Below are positions 9,472 to 18,572 of a DNA stretch of 64,000 nucleotides, in pieces. Position 1 is the first letter of the stretch; every line of letters starts with the position of its first letter. The notes beneath the pieces were generated by a model. The model searched no databases and was not told where the DNA came from. It saw only the letters and a program-made list of their open reading frames with translations. A program made the position numbers and the translations under genes. The DNA comes from Sinimarinibacterium sp. NLF-5-8 (GTDB lineage: Bacteria > Pseudomonadota > Gammaproteobacteria > Nevskiales > Nevskiaceae). The stretch is taken from NCBI RefSeq assembly GCF_010092425.1, contig NZ_CP048030.1, forward strand, positions 1,302,001 through 1,366,000, read 5' to 3'.

Positions 9472-10122
9472 TCAGCCACGCATCTTCACCTGCTCCCAGC
9501 CCGGTGACAGCGACGACTGGGCGCTGGGACGGCCATCAACACGCGCAAACCAGGCGTTGATGTTTTTCAGCTCAGCCGGGATCGGCTGCCCCAGATCCTT
9601 GACAAAATCCAGCGTGCAATACAGCGCGATATCGACCAAGCGAAAATCATCGCCAGTGATAAACGGCTTGCCGGCCATCAAACCATCCAGTTTGGCCAGC
9701 CATTTTTGCGCCCCCACTTTCAAGCCCGGCGCGGCTTCCGGCACACAGTGCACGCGGTTCTTGAACAGCTCATAGCCTTCGGCAAAGCGAAAGCCGTGAA
9801 ACATCAGTTCAGTGATATTCAACTCCACCCGCCGCTGCCACATCCGATGCTCGGCGCGCGCTTCGGCATTGCTGCCCACCAATACCGGCGTGGGATGCCG
9901 TTCTTCCAGATACTCGCAAATGGCGATGGTTTCACCGATCACCCGGCCATCGTCGAGTTCCAGCGCCGGGGTGGTGCCAGCCGGATTTTGATCAGTGTAC
10001 GGCGGCTTGCGGTTTTCGCCGGCCATCAGGTCAAAGTCCTGACGCGCCAGGGTGATGCCTTTTTCGGCCAGAAACATCCGCACGATCCGCGGGTTGGGGC
10101 CAAATGAATTGAGTAATTTCAC
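9472..10122 (-). CDS. Glutathione S-transferase family protein
   Basis: A 216-residue protein with the two-domain GST layout. The N-terminal thioredoxin-like domain (about 1-80) contains PNPRIVRMFLAEKG, the cis-proline stretch GTTPAL and the glutathione gamma-glutamyl-binding GETIAICEYLE. An all-helical domain (about 90-200) follows, including the GDDFRLVDIAL N-capping motif. The start is GTG at 10122, chosen because AGGAGA lies a few bases upstream and the open frame beyond has no GST sequence. Substrate is unknown; detoxification or stress roles are typical. It is monocistronic, ending at the bidirectional terminator. Confidence 0.88.
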   Translation of the reverse strand: MKLLNSFGPNPRIVRMFLAEKGITLARQDFDLMAGENRKPPYTDQNPAGTTPALELDDGRVIGETIAICEYLEERHPTPVLVGSNAEARAEHRMWQRRVELNITELMFHGFRFAEGYELFKNRVHCVPEAAPGLKVGAQKWLAKLDGLMAGKPFITGDDFRLVDIALYCTLDFVKDLGQPIPAELKNINAWFARVDGRPSAQSSLSPGWEQVKMRG

Positions 10123-10255
10123 ATATGTCTCCTGAAAAGGTTGATCCTCACGGACCGTTTGTGGTGCAGCAACCGAATTTGAACCGGCCATTCTGGCTTG
10201 GATGCACGGCAATCCCAAAACGTGCCTCTGGGCATCATCGCCAACGCCAGCGCCG

Positions 10256-11128
10256 TCAGGATCGCTGTCCCAGCCAGACCCCGGCAGCAGCCAGGGCAAA
10301 GCCGAGCATCGCCACCCAGGAAAAGCGCGCGTCCAGTGCAACCGCTGCCATCAGTGCCGTCACCGGCGGCACCAGATAAAACCAACTGGCCGTCTGCCCG
10401 GCACCGCCGTGGCGCAGCAGCCACAGATACAGCAGCAACCCGGCGCAGGCGTTGATCAACACGATCCATCCAACGCCCGCATAAAACGCGACGCTGGGCT
10501 TGAGTTGCAGCCCTTCCAGCAGCCAGGCCAGCGGCAGCAGCAACACCAGCCCCACCATCACCTGAACCCATAACGCCAAGCGTGGATCAAGCTGTGTGGC
10601 GTGGCGTTTTTGATACAGCGTGCCACCACTCAGGGACAACAGCGCCGCCAGCATGGCGCCATAGCCCGGCCATGACTGCGGCACCCACACTGCTGGCCCT
10701 ATCACCAGCAGAACGCCGATCAAGCCGATCACCAGCCCACTCAGGGTATGCCGACGCAGCGGCTCCCTCAACAGCCAGGCGCCACCAAGGGTCGTGGTCA
10801 GCGGCATCAGTCCGGTGATCAGTCCAGCCACGGCGGCGGGCACGCCCCAACGTAATGCGGCATAGGTAAACCCAAAAAATCCGGCCTGCAGCAGCGCGCC
10901 CGCAACCAGCGCATGACCCCAGGATTTTGCCGACACCGACGGCGCCCGCCACAGCAGCAGCCACAACCCGATCAGGGCTGCCGAACCGGCAAAACGCAGC
11001 ACCGCCAGCGTAAACGGCCCCGCGCCCTGCAATGCCGCCACTGCGGCGATGTAACCGCTGCTCCACAGCACCACAAAAGCCAGCCCACCCAGATTCAGGG
11101 GCGCGCGCGCGGCGGTAGCGTTGTTCAT
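10256..11128 (-). CDS. EamA/DMT-family transporter
   Basis: A 290-residue integral membrane protein with about ten hydrophobic helices and an internal duplication (two EamA domains, about 12-140 and 150-285), as in the drug/metabolite exporter family (RhaT/YdcZ-like). The ATG at 11128 was chosen because it opens directly into the first helix; the upstream extension is polar and unrelated. Substrate cannot be told from sequence. It is divergent from the ceramidase-like gene across a 130-bp gap. Confidence 0.88.
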   Translation of the reverse strand: MNNATAARAPLNLGGLAFVVLWSSGYIAAVAALQGAGPFTLAVLRFAGSAALIGLWLLLWRAPSVSAKSWGHALVAGALLQAGFFGFTYAALRWGVPAAVAGLITGLMPLTTTLGGAWLLREPLRRHTLSGLVIGLIGVLLVIGPAVWVPQSWPGYGAMLAALLSLSGGTLYQKRHATQLDPRLALWVQVMVGLVLLLPLAWLLEGLQLKPSVAFYAGVGWIVLINACAGLLLYLWLLRHGGAGQTASWFYLVPPVTALMAAVALDARFSWVAMLGFALAAAGVWLGQRS

Positions 11129-11258
11129 GCAAAGGACACGGCAGTCAAGGTAGGGGTTCGTTATCGCAGGCAATACGGCAGATACGCAAACCCGCCCGCG
11201 TATAGCAAAGTGACACTCTGTCACCACCTCAATCGTGCGTACACTGCCCCACCCCTGA

Positions 11259-12977
11259 ATGAATCCCACGATCATGCAAGCAGGTTGGAGCAAGCACCTC
11301 ATCGACATCCCCGCGCGCGGTCTGGCCATGCACGGTTTTGGTCAATCGCAGCACCGCGCGCAAAGCGTGCGCACACCGCTGTACGCGCGCGCGGTGGTGA
11401 TGGGCGATACCACCGCGCACGCGGCCATCATCTGTTGTCTGGATCTGGGCTATGTCACCTACGCCATGCGCGCAGGCGTGGTCGCCCGGCTGCAGGCCGA
11501 ACTGGGCGCCGGATTTGATGAGGAAGCCTTGCTGCTGACCTGCACCCACACCCATTCCGGCCCCGGCGGCTGCGCGCATGAGGCGCTGTACAACCTGGTG
11601 ACACCGGGCTTCGTTGCCGAACATGTCGATGCGATCGTGGCCGCCTGCAGTACCGCCATCGTACAGGCCTGGCAGAGCGCCGCCTCCACGCAAATCGAAT
11701 ACGCCGAAGGGCGTTTTGATGCCGCCGTCGAAGTGGCCTGGAACCGTTCACTTTCGGCGTACAACCGCAATCCCGAAGTCGAGGCACGCGCGCCGACACA
11801 AAGCCATCTGGCCATCGAGCGTGCGATGCAGGTCATCAGCCTGCGCCGCAACGGTCAGCTTGAGGCGCTGATATCGCTGTTCGGGGTTCACGCAACCTGC
11901 CTTGGCAACGACTTGCGCGCGCACGATGGCGACAACAAAGGCTACGCCGCAGCCCAGGCCGAAGCCGCGCTGCAGCGGGCAGGCGCAGCGGCGCCGGTGG
12001 CGATTTTTGCCCAGGCCACGGCGGGCGATGTCTCTCCGCACTACCACGGCCCCGGCCAAGGCGCGCGCCGCCGCCGGCTCAAGGCAGAAGCTGATCAGGT
12101 GGCCTATGCCCAACACAACGCGCGCCTGCAAAGCGAACACGCCCTGGCACTGGCGCGCGCGCCCGCACCGATGGCGGTGGAAGGCGACATCGATGCAGCG
12201 CTGACGTATGTGGACTTCACCCAGTTGCGCGCAGATCCCGTCTTTGCTGATGGCATCGCCGATGCCTGTACCAGCGAACCGTGTCATGGCGTGGCGTTTT
12301 TCGTCGGCACGCCGGTGGATGGTTTGGGCATGCCCAAGGCACTGGGCGTGGGCGCCCGGCTGATTGCGCGCGCGCTCAAGGCCCGGCGCCTGAAAAGCGA
12401 TCATCCACAGCATGCCCATTACCGCGCGCTGTACGCCGCCCAGGGCAATAAAGATGTGTTGATGGAGGCCGGATCGCAGCGCGTGCTCGGCCAGCCGCTG
12501 GCCACGCTCAAGCTCCCCGGTTGGGTCGATCCGGTGGTGGCCGAAATGAAGCGCCAGGCGCGCGCGGGGGCGCTGACGCACAGCGCACTGGTGCCAACGG
12601 TGCTGCCGCTGCAGATCCTCATCATCGGCTCACTGGCGCTGATTGCCGCCCCCGGCGAGTTCACCACGGTGGCCGGCGCGCGCTTGCGCCAAAGCGTGGA
12701 TGCGTGCCTGCGCGCGCGCGGCATTACCCGCACGCTGATTTGCACTTATTGCAATGAATACATGGGCTATGTGACCACGCAGCCGGAGTATCAACAGCAG
12801 AACTACGAAGGCGGCCACACCATTTTTGGGCAATGGACGCTGGCGGCGTTTCAGACCCGGTTCACACAACTGGCGGCGACCCTGTGTCAGCCGCCCGGCG
12901 CACGCAGCCATGACCGCACCACCCGGCCTGCACCGCCACCGGCACAGGAACTGGCGCAGCGAACGGCGCGCCTGTAA
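11259..12977 (+). CDS. Neutral/alkaline ceramidase-domain protein lacking a signal peptide
   Basis: The 572-residue product carries the conserved blocks of neutral ceramidases: THTHSGPGG (96-104, with His97 and His99 as likely zinc ligands), a second GVHAT-LGNDL histidine block, QATAGDVSP (where the family has its catalytic-serine loop), PGEFTTVAGARLR, and a C-terminal YCNEYMGYVTT block. Family members cleave the amide bond of ceramides and are normally secreted. Here no signal peptide is visible with either possible start (ATG 11259 or 11274), so the protein may be cytoplasmic and act on another substrate. It lacks the large C-terminal Ig-like domain of the Pseudomonas enzyme. Transcribed alone, divergent from the EamA gene. 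Confidence 0.8.
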   Translation: MNPTIMQAGWSKHLIDIPARGLAMHGFGQSQHRAQSVRTPLYARAVVMGDTTAHAAIICCLDLGYVTYAMRAGVVARLQAELGAGFDEEALLLTCTHTHSGPGGCAHEALYNLVTPGFVAEHVDAIVAACSTAIVQAWQSAASTQIEYAEGRFDAAVEVAWNRSLSAYNRNPEVEARAPTQSHLAIERAMQVISLRRNGQLEALISLFGVHATCLGNDLRAHDGDNKGYAAAQAEAALQRAGAAAPVAIFAQATAGDVSPHYHGPGQGARRRRLKAEADQVAYAQHNARLQSEHALALARAPAPMAVEGDIDAALTYVDFTQLRADPVFADGIADACTSEPCHGVAFFVGTPVDGLGMPKALGVGARLIARALKARRLKSDHPQHAHYRALYAAQGNKDVLMEAGSQRVLGQPLATLKLPGWVDPVVAEMKRQARAGALTHSALVPTVLPLQILIIGSLALIAAPGEFTTVAGARLRQSVDACLRARGITRTLICTYCNEYMGYVTTQPEYQQQNYEGGHTIFGQWTLAAFQTRFTQLAATLCQPPGARSHDRTTRPAPPPAQELAQRTARL

Positions 12978-13068
12978 TGGTCGCAGCACCAGCCAAGGGT
13001 GCGCCATGCACGCAAAGTCCCCACAATAGATCGCCTTTTTTCGACTTTCATCAACGCTCGTGGTCTTC

Positions 13069-16000
13069 ATGGCAGCCCCTTTCCTGACTTCCCTTCCCCA
13101 CTGGCTGGGCCGGCGCTGGATCAGCGTTGTGCTGGTACTGCTCGGGCTTTACACGATTTTTGGCTTTGTTGGCGTGCCGCTGCTGGGTGGCTATCTGGCG
13201 CGCGATCAGGTGGACAGACTCGGCGGCAGGCTCGAAATCGGCAGCATCAGCGTCAACCCGTTTGGCCTGAGCCTGGTCATCCGCGACCTGGATTTGCACG
13301 ATGGCAACGACCAGCCGCTGCTGACTCTGGCGCAGTTCAGCGCCGATGTGGCGGTCTGGCAAAGCCTGCGCCAGCGCGCGCTGGTGATGCAGTCGCTGGC
13401 TCTGCGCGCGCCCACGGTGAAGGTCAACCGGGCCGCCGACGGCGCATTGAACTGGATGTCGCTGACGCCTCCGGCAGCAACGCAGGCGCCCGCCGCCAAA
13501 GCCGCCCCGTCAAATGATCTTTTTCCGTTTGTTTTGAACGCATTGGAAATCAGCGATGCGCGCATCAACGTCACCGACGCGCGCACCCCAAAACCGTTGA
13601 CGCTGACACTCGCCCCTTTCGATGTATCGCTCGATCAGCTCTCCAGCGCGCGCAACCAGCGCGGCGGCTTTCGTCTGGACGGCGTGCTGCGCGCGCAACA
13701 GCAAACGCTCGCCACCCGCATCCGCGCGCGCGGACAGGTGATGCTGCAACCGCTGGGCGTGGTCGGCACGGTGGACGTCAGCAACCTCCAGTTCAAACCG
13801 CTGGCCGCGGCCCTCAACCCGCTGCTGCCGCTGCAGCTGGATGACGGCAGCCTCGGCATCCGCGCGCACTATGCCCTGCACAGCACCCCGTTGATGAATG
13901 TGGATGTGGCGCTGCGCAGCGCCGAGCTCAAGCAGCTCTCGCTCACGCCGGCACAGTTCACCGAGGCGATCACCCTCGGTCAGCTCAGCGTCAGCAGCCA
14001 GGCACACATCGCACTTGAACCCGCACTGACGATCAGCGCCGCCCTGCCCGCGCTAGCCCTGCGCGCGCTCAAGCTGCCCCTGCCCGACCTGCCCCAGCCG
14101 CTGACGCTGCAAAAGCTCGACACGCGCGCGCGGTTGACCCTGGACACCGCTCCGCAAACGCGGATCCGCGCGCAGATCGAGGCACTGGATCTGGCCAGGC
14201 TGGCACTGTTGCCGCCGGGGCTGACGGCGCCGCTGTCGATCGCCACCCTCGGCGCCAAGGGGGCAGAGATAACCTTTGTACCAACCGATCCGCCAAGCGC
14301 TCAGGCCAGTCTCCAGCAGCTCGACCTCGGCACCCTGGCGATCACCCCCAAAGACGCTGCGCCGATCACGCTTGCCGCGCTGAAGATCGAAAAGCCGACG
14401 CTGTCGCTGGACCAGCAAAGCGTAAAAATCCGGCGCATCACGCTCAAAAAACCACAGCTCAGCGTCCAGCGCGATCAGCACGGCGATCTCGATGTGCTGC
14501 GTTTGCTGGCCACGCCCGGCGACCCCGCCGACAAACAAACGGCGCCGCAGCCCAGTTCCGAACCCCCGCCCGAATCCACGCCTGCCTGGCAGGTTGCCGT
14601 GGCAACACTGGCGATCGAGGATGGCCGCCTTGCGCTGACCGATCACAGCGTTACCCCCAGCGCGCAATTCACCCTCAGTCCGCTGGCGCTGACCGTGCGC
14701 GATTTCAGCACGGCGCAAAACCCGCCGCCGCTGCAACTGCAAGCCGATCTGCACATCAACGACCGCGCGCGCCTGAAAGCTCAGGGGCAAGTCCAGGTCG
14801 AGCCGCTCGATGCCACGCTGACGCTGGATTTGCAGCAGCTGGCACTGCCTGCGTTTCAGCCCTATCTGAATGCGCTGACCGGGATTCAACTCGCCGACGG
14901 ACGGCTGCGCACGGCGGGCACGCTCACCGTGCGCGCGCACGGGGATCAGGCCACGCCAGTGGCAGCATTCACCGGCAGCGCCGGCATCAGCGGGCTTGAC
15001 GTGCAGGCGCAGCGCGCGCGCGCGCCGCTGCTGGGCTGGCAGGATCTGGCCATCAGCGGCATCGACTTCAACAGCGATCCGCTGCGCGTGAAACTGGCGC
15101 ATATCCAGATCGATGCCCCCAGCGCCACCGTCAAAATCCAGCCCGATCGCAGCATCAATGTGATCAACGCACTGGCCGCGCCCGATGCGGCAGCCGTGGC
15201 CGATGCGGCGGCAGCCGAAATCGACGCCCCTGCCAGCGCCTCCGCCGACACCGATGCCGCACCGCTGGCGCTGCGCATCGACCGCATCGACGTTGAAAAA
15301 GGACGCCTGCAGTTTGCCGATGCCTCGATCGAGCCCAATTTTTCAGCTTCGATCAACACCCTGGCCGGTCACATCAGCCACTTGTCGCTGGATCAGCTGC
15401 AACCAGCGGCCATCGAACTTGCCGGACAGGTGGACGAACATGCACCGGTGGCCATCCAGGGTTCGCTGGTGCCATCCGAAGTCGGCCTGAACACCGATAT
15501 TTCGATGCATTTCAAGAATATCGACCTGATCCGCTTCAACCCCTACTCGGGTCGCTTTGCCGGTTACAACATCACCAAGGGCAAACTCAGCACCGAGCTG
15601 CGCTACCGCATTGAAAACAAAAAGCTCCTCGCCGAACACCACGTCACCTTGAATCAGCTCACCTTTGGCGAGGCCACCGGTTCCAGGGACGCGCCGCCGC
15701 TGCCACTCAAGCTGGCGGTGAGTCTGCTCAAGGATCGCAAGGGCAATATCCAGTTGGAGCTGCCGGTCAAGGGCAACATCGACGATCCCAGCTTCAGCGT
15801 TGCCCCGCTGGTCTGGAAAGTGCTGCGCGATAACATCGTCAAGGCCGCTGCCGCCCCCTTTGCCCTGCTCGGCTCGCTGGTCGGCGGCGGCAAAGAACTG
15901 GCGTATGTGGACTTTGATCCCGGCAGCGCCGAATTGAGCCAGGGCGAGCGCGCCAAACTCGCCAAACTGGCCGAAGCCCTTGGCAAACGCCCGCAGTTGC

Positions 16001-16440
16001 AGCTCGACATCCCCGTGGCCACGCCAACGGCGCAAGATCAGCTCATCCTCGCCACCACGACACTGGATGCGCACATGACCGAACGCCTCGGCACCACGCC
16101 CGACGATGCCAGCCCGCGCGCGCGCATCAAGGCTCTGACCCAGCTCTACAGGCAGTTGCACGATGACCAGCGTCCCGACATCAGCGAGGCCACCCGCGAA
16201 CTGCCCCGCGGCGAACGTGCCGACGCCCTGATTGCAGAATTGCGCCAGCAGTTGTTACCTGCGTTCTCACCCTCCAGCAAAGAACTGACGATGCTCGGCG
16301 TCAATCGCGCGCGCGCGATTCAGTCGGCCATCGTCACCACCGCAGGGATCGACGCGGACCGCACCTACCTCACCCGCGATGCCAAGAACGGCGCCCAGAC
16401 CGTTGACCAGCGCACCCGCATCAAGCTCGATCTGCAATGA
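13069..16440 (+). CDS. Very large DUF748 (AsmA-like) envelope protein
   Basis: A 1123-residue protein with one N-terminal membrane anchor (about 17-39), followed by repeated beta-rich segments with the character of DUF748/AsmA-superfamily proteins, for example the GRLEIGSISVNPFGLSL opening and ELPVKGNIDDPSFSVAPLVWK near the C-terminus. A stretch near YVDFDPGSAELSQGERAKLA resembles an OmpA-type opening. A proline-rich linker lies at about 492-510 and an alanine-rich one at about 705-725. AsmA relatives such as TamB and YhdP are thought to bridge the periplasm and carry lipids; a similar role here is inference. ATG 13069 was preferred over a GTG three codons earlier. Its stop overlaps the next gene as ATGA. 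Confidence 0.85.
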   Translation: MAAPFLTSLPHWLGRRWISVVLVLLGLYTIFGFVGVPLLGGYLARDQVDRLGGRLEIGSISVNPFGLSLVIRDLDLHDGNDQPLLTLAQFSADVAVWQSLRQRALVMQSLALRAPTVKVNRAADGALNWMSLTPPAATQAPAAKAAPSNDLFPFVLNALEISDARINVTDARTPKPLTLTLAPFDVSLDQLSSARNQRGGFRLDGVLRAQQQTLATRIRARGQVMLQPLGVVGTVDVSNLQFKPLAAALNPLLPLQLDDGSLGIRAHYALHSTPLMNVDVALRSAELKQLSLTPAQFTEAITLGQLSVSSQAHIALEPALTISAALPALALRALKLPLPDLPQPLTLQKLDTRARLTLDTAPQTRIRAQIEALDLARLALLPPGLTAPLSIATLGAKGAEITFVPTDPPSAQASLQQLDLGTLAITPKDAAPITLAALKIEKPTLSLDQQSVKIRRITLKKPQLSVQRDQHGDLDVLRLLATPGDPADKQTAPQPSSEPPPESTPAWQVAVATLAIEDGRLALTDHSVTPSAQFTLSPLALTVRDFSTAQNPPPLQLQADLHINDRARLKAQGQVQVEPLDATLTLDLQQLALPAFQPYLNALTGIQLADGRLRTAGTLTVRAHGDQATPVAAFTGSAGISGLDVQAQRARAPLLGWQDLAISGIDFNSDPLRVKLAHIQIDAPSATVKIQPDRSINVINALAAPDAAAVADAAAAEIDAPASASADTDAAPLALRIDRIDVEKGRLQFADASIEPNFSASINTLAGHISHLSLDQLQPAAIELAGQVDEHAPVAIQGSLVPSEVGLNTDISMHFKNIDLIRFNPYSGRFAGYNITKGKLSTELRYRIENKKLLAEHHVTLNQLTFGEATGSRDAPPLPLKLAVSLLKDRKGNIQLELPVKGNIDDPSFSVAPLVWKVLRDNIVKAAAAPFALLGSLVGGGKELAYVDFDPGSAELSQGERAKLAKLAEALGKRPQLQLDIPVATPTAQDQLILATTTLDAHMTERLGTTPDDASPRARIKALTQLYRQLHDDQRPDISEATRELPRGERADALIAELRQQLLPAFSPSSKELTMLGVNRARAIQSAIVTTAGIDADRTYLTRDAKNGAQTVDQRTRIKLDLQ

Positions 16441-17285
16441 ACCCGCCACTGCTCACCGCCGATGTCTGGCAAACCATCCAGCGCGCCCGCGCGCAAGGCG
16501 CATCATTCCTCGACGTTTCACTGGATCTGGGGCGCAGCCAGACTCCCATCCACCTGCTTGAGCACGGCGGCTGGCGCGTTGGCGAACATCACTATCCTGA
16601 TCTGCAACGCTGCAAGCCCCGCACCGTTTACTACTGGAATACAGCCGCCGAAAACGGCGGCATGTTTGAATCTGCGCAACGCTTCGACGGCGCCTTGATC
16701 AAGCTGATCCCCACCGAATGGGGCGCACCCACATTTGAAATCGACGGCATCAAGATGCTGCCCACGGCGCGCACCAGCCCGTTCGACGATGCCCGCCGCA
16801 AAGTTGACCTGATCCAGCCGCGCGGCAAACGCATTCTCGATACCTGCGGGGGGCTGGGCTACTTTGCCCGGAACGCACTCGATGGCAATGCCAGCCACAT
16901 CCTGTCTTTTGAGAAAAGCGCCAGCGTCCTGTGGCTGCGCAGCCTGAACCCGTGGTCGCCGATTGCCACGCAATATCCCCAGCGCCTGACCCTGCGACAC
17001 GACGACATCAGCACCCGCATCCACGCCCTGCCCAGCGCCAGTGTTGATGCCATCCTCCACGACCCGCCTCGCTTCGGTATCGCCGGCGAGTTGTATGCCC
17101 AAACCTTTTACGACCAGCTCGCGCGCGTGCTCATCCCCGGCGGCAAACTGTTCCACTACACCGGCAGCCCCAACAAACTCACCAGCGGCCGCAACCTGCC
17201 AATGGAAGTCAGCAAGCGCCTGCAAAACGCAGGGTTTACCACCCAGCTGGCAATGGACGGCGTGCTGGCGCAGCGCCACCGCTGA
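16437..17285 (+). CDS. Class I SAM-dependent methyltransferase (COG2521-like)
   Basis: A 282-residue protein with a Rossmann methyltransferase core: motif I ILDTCGGLGY (133-142), an acidic residue in LSFEK after strand 2, and a DPPR motif (209-212). The N-terminal 120 residues form a separate domain with no motif I know. The DPPR motif suggests methylation of an exocyclic or aromatic nitrogen or a small molecule. From memory the overall layout resembles the predicted archaeal methyltransferases COG2521, but no search was run. The ATGA overlap with the DUF748 gene implies translational coupling. Confidence 0.7.
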   Translation: MNPPLLTADVWQTIQRARAQGASFLDVSLDLGRSQTPIHLLEHGGWRVGEHHYPDLQRCKPRTVYYWNTAAENGGMFESAQRFDGALIKLIPTEWGAPTFEIDGIKMLPTARTSPFDDARRKVDLIQPRGKRILDTCGGLGYFARNALDGNASHILSFEKSASVLWLRSLNPWSPIATQYPQRLTLRHDDISTRIHALPSASVDAILHDPPRFGIAGELYAQTFYDQLARVLIPGGKLFHYTGSPNKLTSGRNLPMEVSKRLQNAGFTTQLAMDGVLAQRHR

Positions 17286-17333
17286 TCGCCTGCGGCATGG
17301 CTGGCAAAACATCCAAAAGTCTGCACAAAACGC

Positions 17334-17361
17334 TTGACCTCCCCAAAAACTCCCCTATAAT
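17334..17361 (+). promoter_or_regulatory. Sigma-70 promoter for the tRNA-Gly/tRNA-Cys operon
   Basis: TTGACC (17334-17339) and a consensus TATAAT (17356-17361) are separated by 16 bp and lie 13 bp before the first base of tRNA-Gly. A GC-rich GCGCGCC follows the -10 box, the kind of discriminator associated with stringent control of stable-RNA promoters. Confidence 0.85.
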
Positions 17362-17374
17362 GCGCGCCTCCCAA

Positions 17375-17450
17375 GCGGGAATAGCTCAGCTGGTAGAGCG
17401 CAACCTTGCCAAGGTTGAGGTCGCGAGTTCGAACCTCGTTTCCCGCTCCA
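17375..17450 (+). tRNA. tRNA-Gly (anticodon GCC)
   Basis: A 76-base cloverleaf. The acceptor arms GCGGGAA and TTCCCGC pair; the D arm is GCTC/GAGC; the anticodon stem CAACC/GGTTG holds the loop TTGCCAA with anticodon GCC; the T arm is GCGAG-TTCGAAC-CTCGT. The CCA end is encoded (17448-17450). It is transcribed from the adjacent promoter. Confidence 0.97.
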
Positions 17451-17457
17451 AAACACT

Positions 17458-17485
17458 AAAACCCCGGCAAAAAACGGGGTTTTTT
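17458..17485 (+). terminator. Intrinsic terminator after tRNA-Gly
   Basis: Stem AAAACCCCG / CGGGGTTTT with an eight-base loop, followed by a T-run. It lies between the two tRNAs, so it is either a partial terminator or a processing hairpin, since no separate promoter is evident before tRNA-Cys. Confidence 0.75.
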
Positions 17486-17528
17486 AGTCTGAATGCTTGC
17501 GTTTTCAGGCTGAAGGACTCAAAACCAC

Positions 17529-17602
17529 GGCTAGATGGCAGAGTGGTTATGCAGCGGACTGCAAATCCGCGTACGTCGGTTCAATTCCGGCTCTAGCCTC
17601 CA
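17529..17602 (+). tRNA. tRNA-Cys (anticodon GCA)
   Basis: A 74-base cloverleaf. Acceptor arms GGCTAGA and TCTAGCC pair; the anticodon arm has GCGGA/TCCGC around CTGCAAA with anticodon GCA; the T loop is TTCAATT. The CCA end is encoded at 17600-17602. The Gly-Cys order is common in gammaproteobacteria; the tRNA-Leu that often follows is absent here. Confidence 0.97.
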
Positions 17603-17635
17603 TTTCAAAGAATCACCTCTCATCAAACCCTCTCT

Positions 17636-17661
17636 AAAGCCCCGTTTTTACGGGGTTTTTT
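17636..17661 (+). terminator. Intrinsic terminator after tRNA-Cys
   Basis: Stem CCCCG (17640-17644) / CGGGG (17651-17655) around a six-base loop, followed by six T residues. Confidence 0.85.
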
Positions 17662-17702
17662 GTTTTTACCTTGTATCAGCCCATATGATGCCTGTGAACC
17701 CT

Positions 17703-17726
17703 TATGAGGGTTCCTATGAGGGTTCC
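17703..17726. repeat. 12-bp perfect tandem duplication downstream of tRNA-Cys
   Basis: TATGAGGGTTCC occurs twice head to tail (17703-17714, 17715-17726). The first copy also forms an inverted repeat with GAACCCT at 17696-17702. No gene covers it. Confidence 0.8.
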
Positions 17727-17783
17727 GCGAGAGGGTAAGGGTACAAGACAGAAAAGCCCATCCCGCTACCGCACCCGCATTGA

Positions 17784-18503
17784 TCAGCCGCTCATCGGCG
17801 TGATTGTGAAACTGCTGACGATGGTTTGCTCGCGCAAGGTCTTGACCAGTTGTTCGACCGCATCGAGACGACTGGAGCGAATCGCCATGCTGTACTCAAA
17901 AACGCCCCCCTCGCGCTCACTGGCGTAGCTGAGGCTGAAAACAGCAAAACCATGCCGCTGCATCAGATCAACCAGCTCAGACTGCTCCAGTACCGTGCCA
18001 CGCGCAAAGCGCAGCACGCAGCGCGCGTAGAACTGCGTCGGCAAGCGACTTTCCAGCCAGCGAAAAACCGATAAGGCAAGCAATGTGACGAGGGTGCCGA
18101 GTACGGCAGGAAAGTAAAACCCGATGCCGAACAAAACGCCCAAAGCGGCGGTCGCCCAGATCGAAGCGGCGGTGGTCAGGCCGCGCACGGAAAGCCCTTC
18201 TTTCATGATCGTGCCGGCGCCCAAAAAGCCGATGCCGGTCATGATCCCTTGCGCCATGCGGGTGGGGTCCATCTGGATGCGCACATCTTCGCCAATATCA
18301 CGCAACCACTGCCCTTCGTAGGCGGTGAGCAGCATCAGCAAGGCGGTGGAGGTGCACACCAGAACATGGGTGCGAAAGCCTGCCGCGCGCGCGTGGTAGC
18401 TGCGCTCAAGGCCGATCATGCTGCCCGCCACCAGCGACAGCGCCAGCCGCATCAAGATATCGACATGCATGGGGCTCAAAAGGTCAGATAAATCAGTGGG
18501 CAT
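17784..18503 (-). CDS. MgtC/SapB family membrane protein
   Basis: A 239-residue protein. The N-terminal half contains four to five membrane helices (about 15-150) with the family pattern SLVAGSMIGLERS, GFRTHVLVC and MTGIGFLGAGTIMKEG. The C-terminal 90 residues form a soluble ACT-like domain. MgtC proteins modulate F-type ATPase activity or support growth at low magnesium in pathogens; here the role is unknown. ATG 18503 was preferred over TTG 18524. It is convergent with the tRNA genes and shares no operon with fadA, being separated by a terminator. Confidence 0.9.
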   Translation of the reverse strand: MPTDLSDLLSPMHVDILMRLALSLVAGSMIGLERSYHARAAGFRTHVLVCTSTALLMLLTAYEGQWLRDIGEDVRIQMDPTRMAQGIMTGIGFLGAGTIMKEGLSVRGLTTAASIWATAALGVLFGIGFYFPAVLGTLVTLLALSVFRWLESRLPTQFYARCVLRFARGTVLEQSELVDLMQRHGFAVFSLSYASEREGGVFEYSMAIRSSRLDAVEQLVKTLREQTIVSSFTITPMSG

Positions 18504-18572
18504 GGTGCGTCGAGCGGCAGTCAAAAGAGAGTTTCAGGCGCGCGCGGACGAGCGCCTGAACGGTCAAAAAAC

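Noticed and set aside
17535-17738. Small protein gene or integrase remnant overlapping tRNA-Cys
   Set aside because: The open frame runs through the tRNA and terminator; no integrase motif can be read in any frame of 17603-17783.
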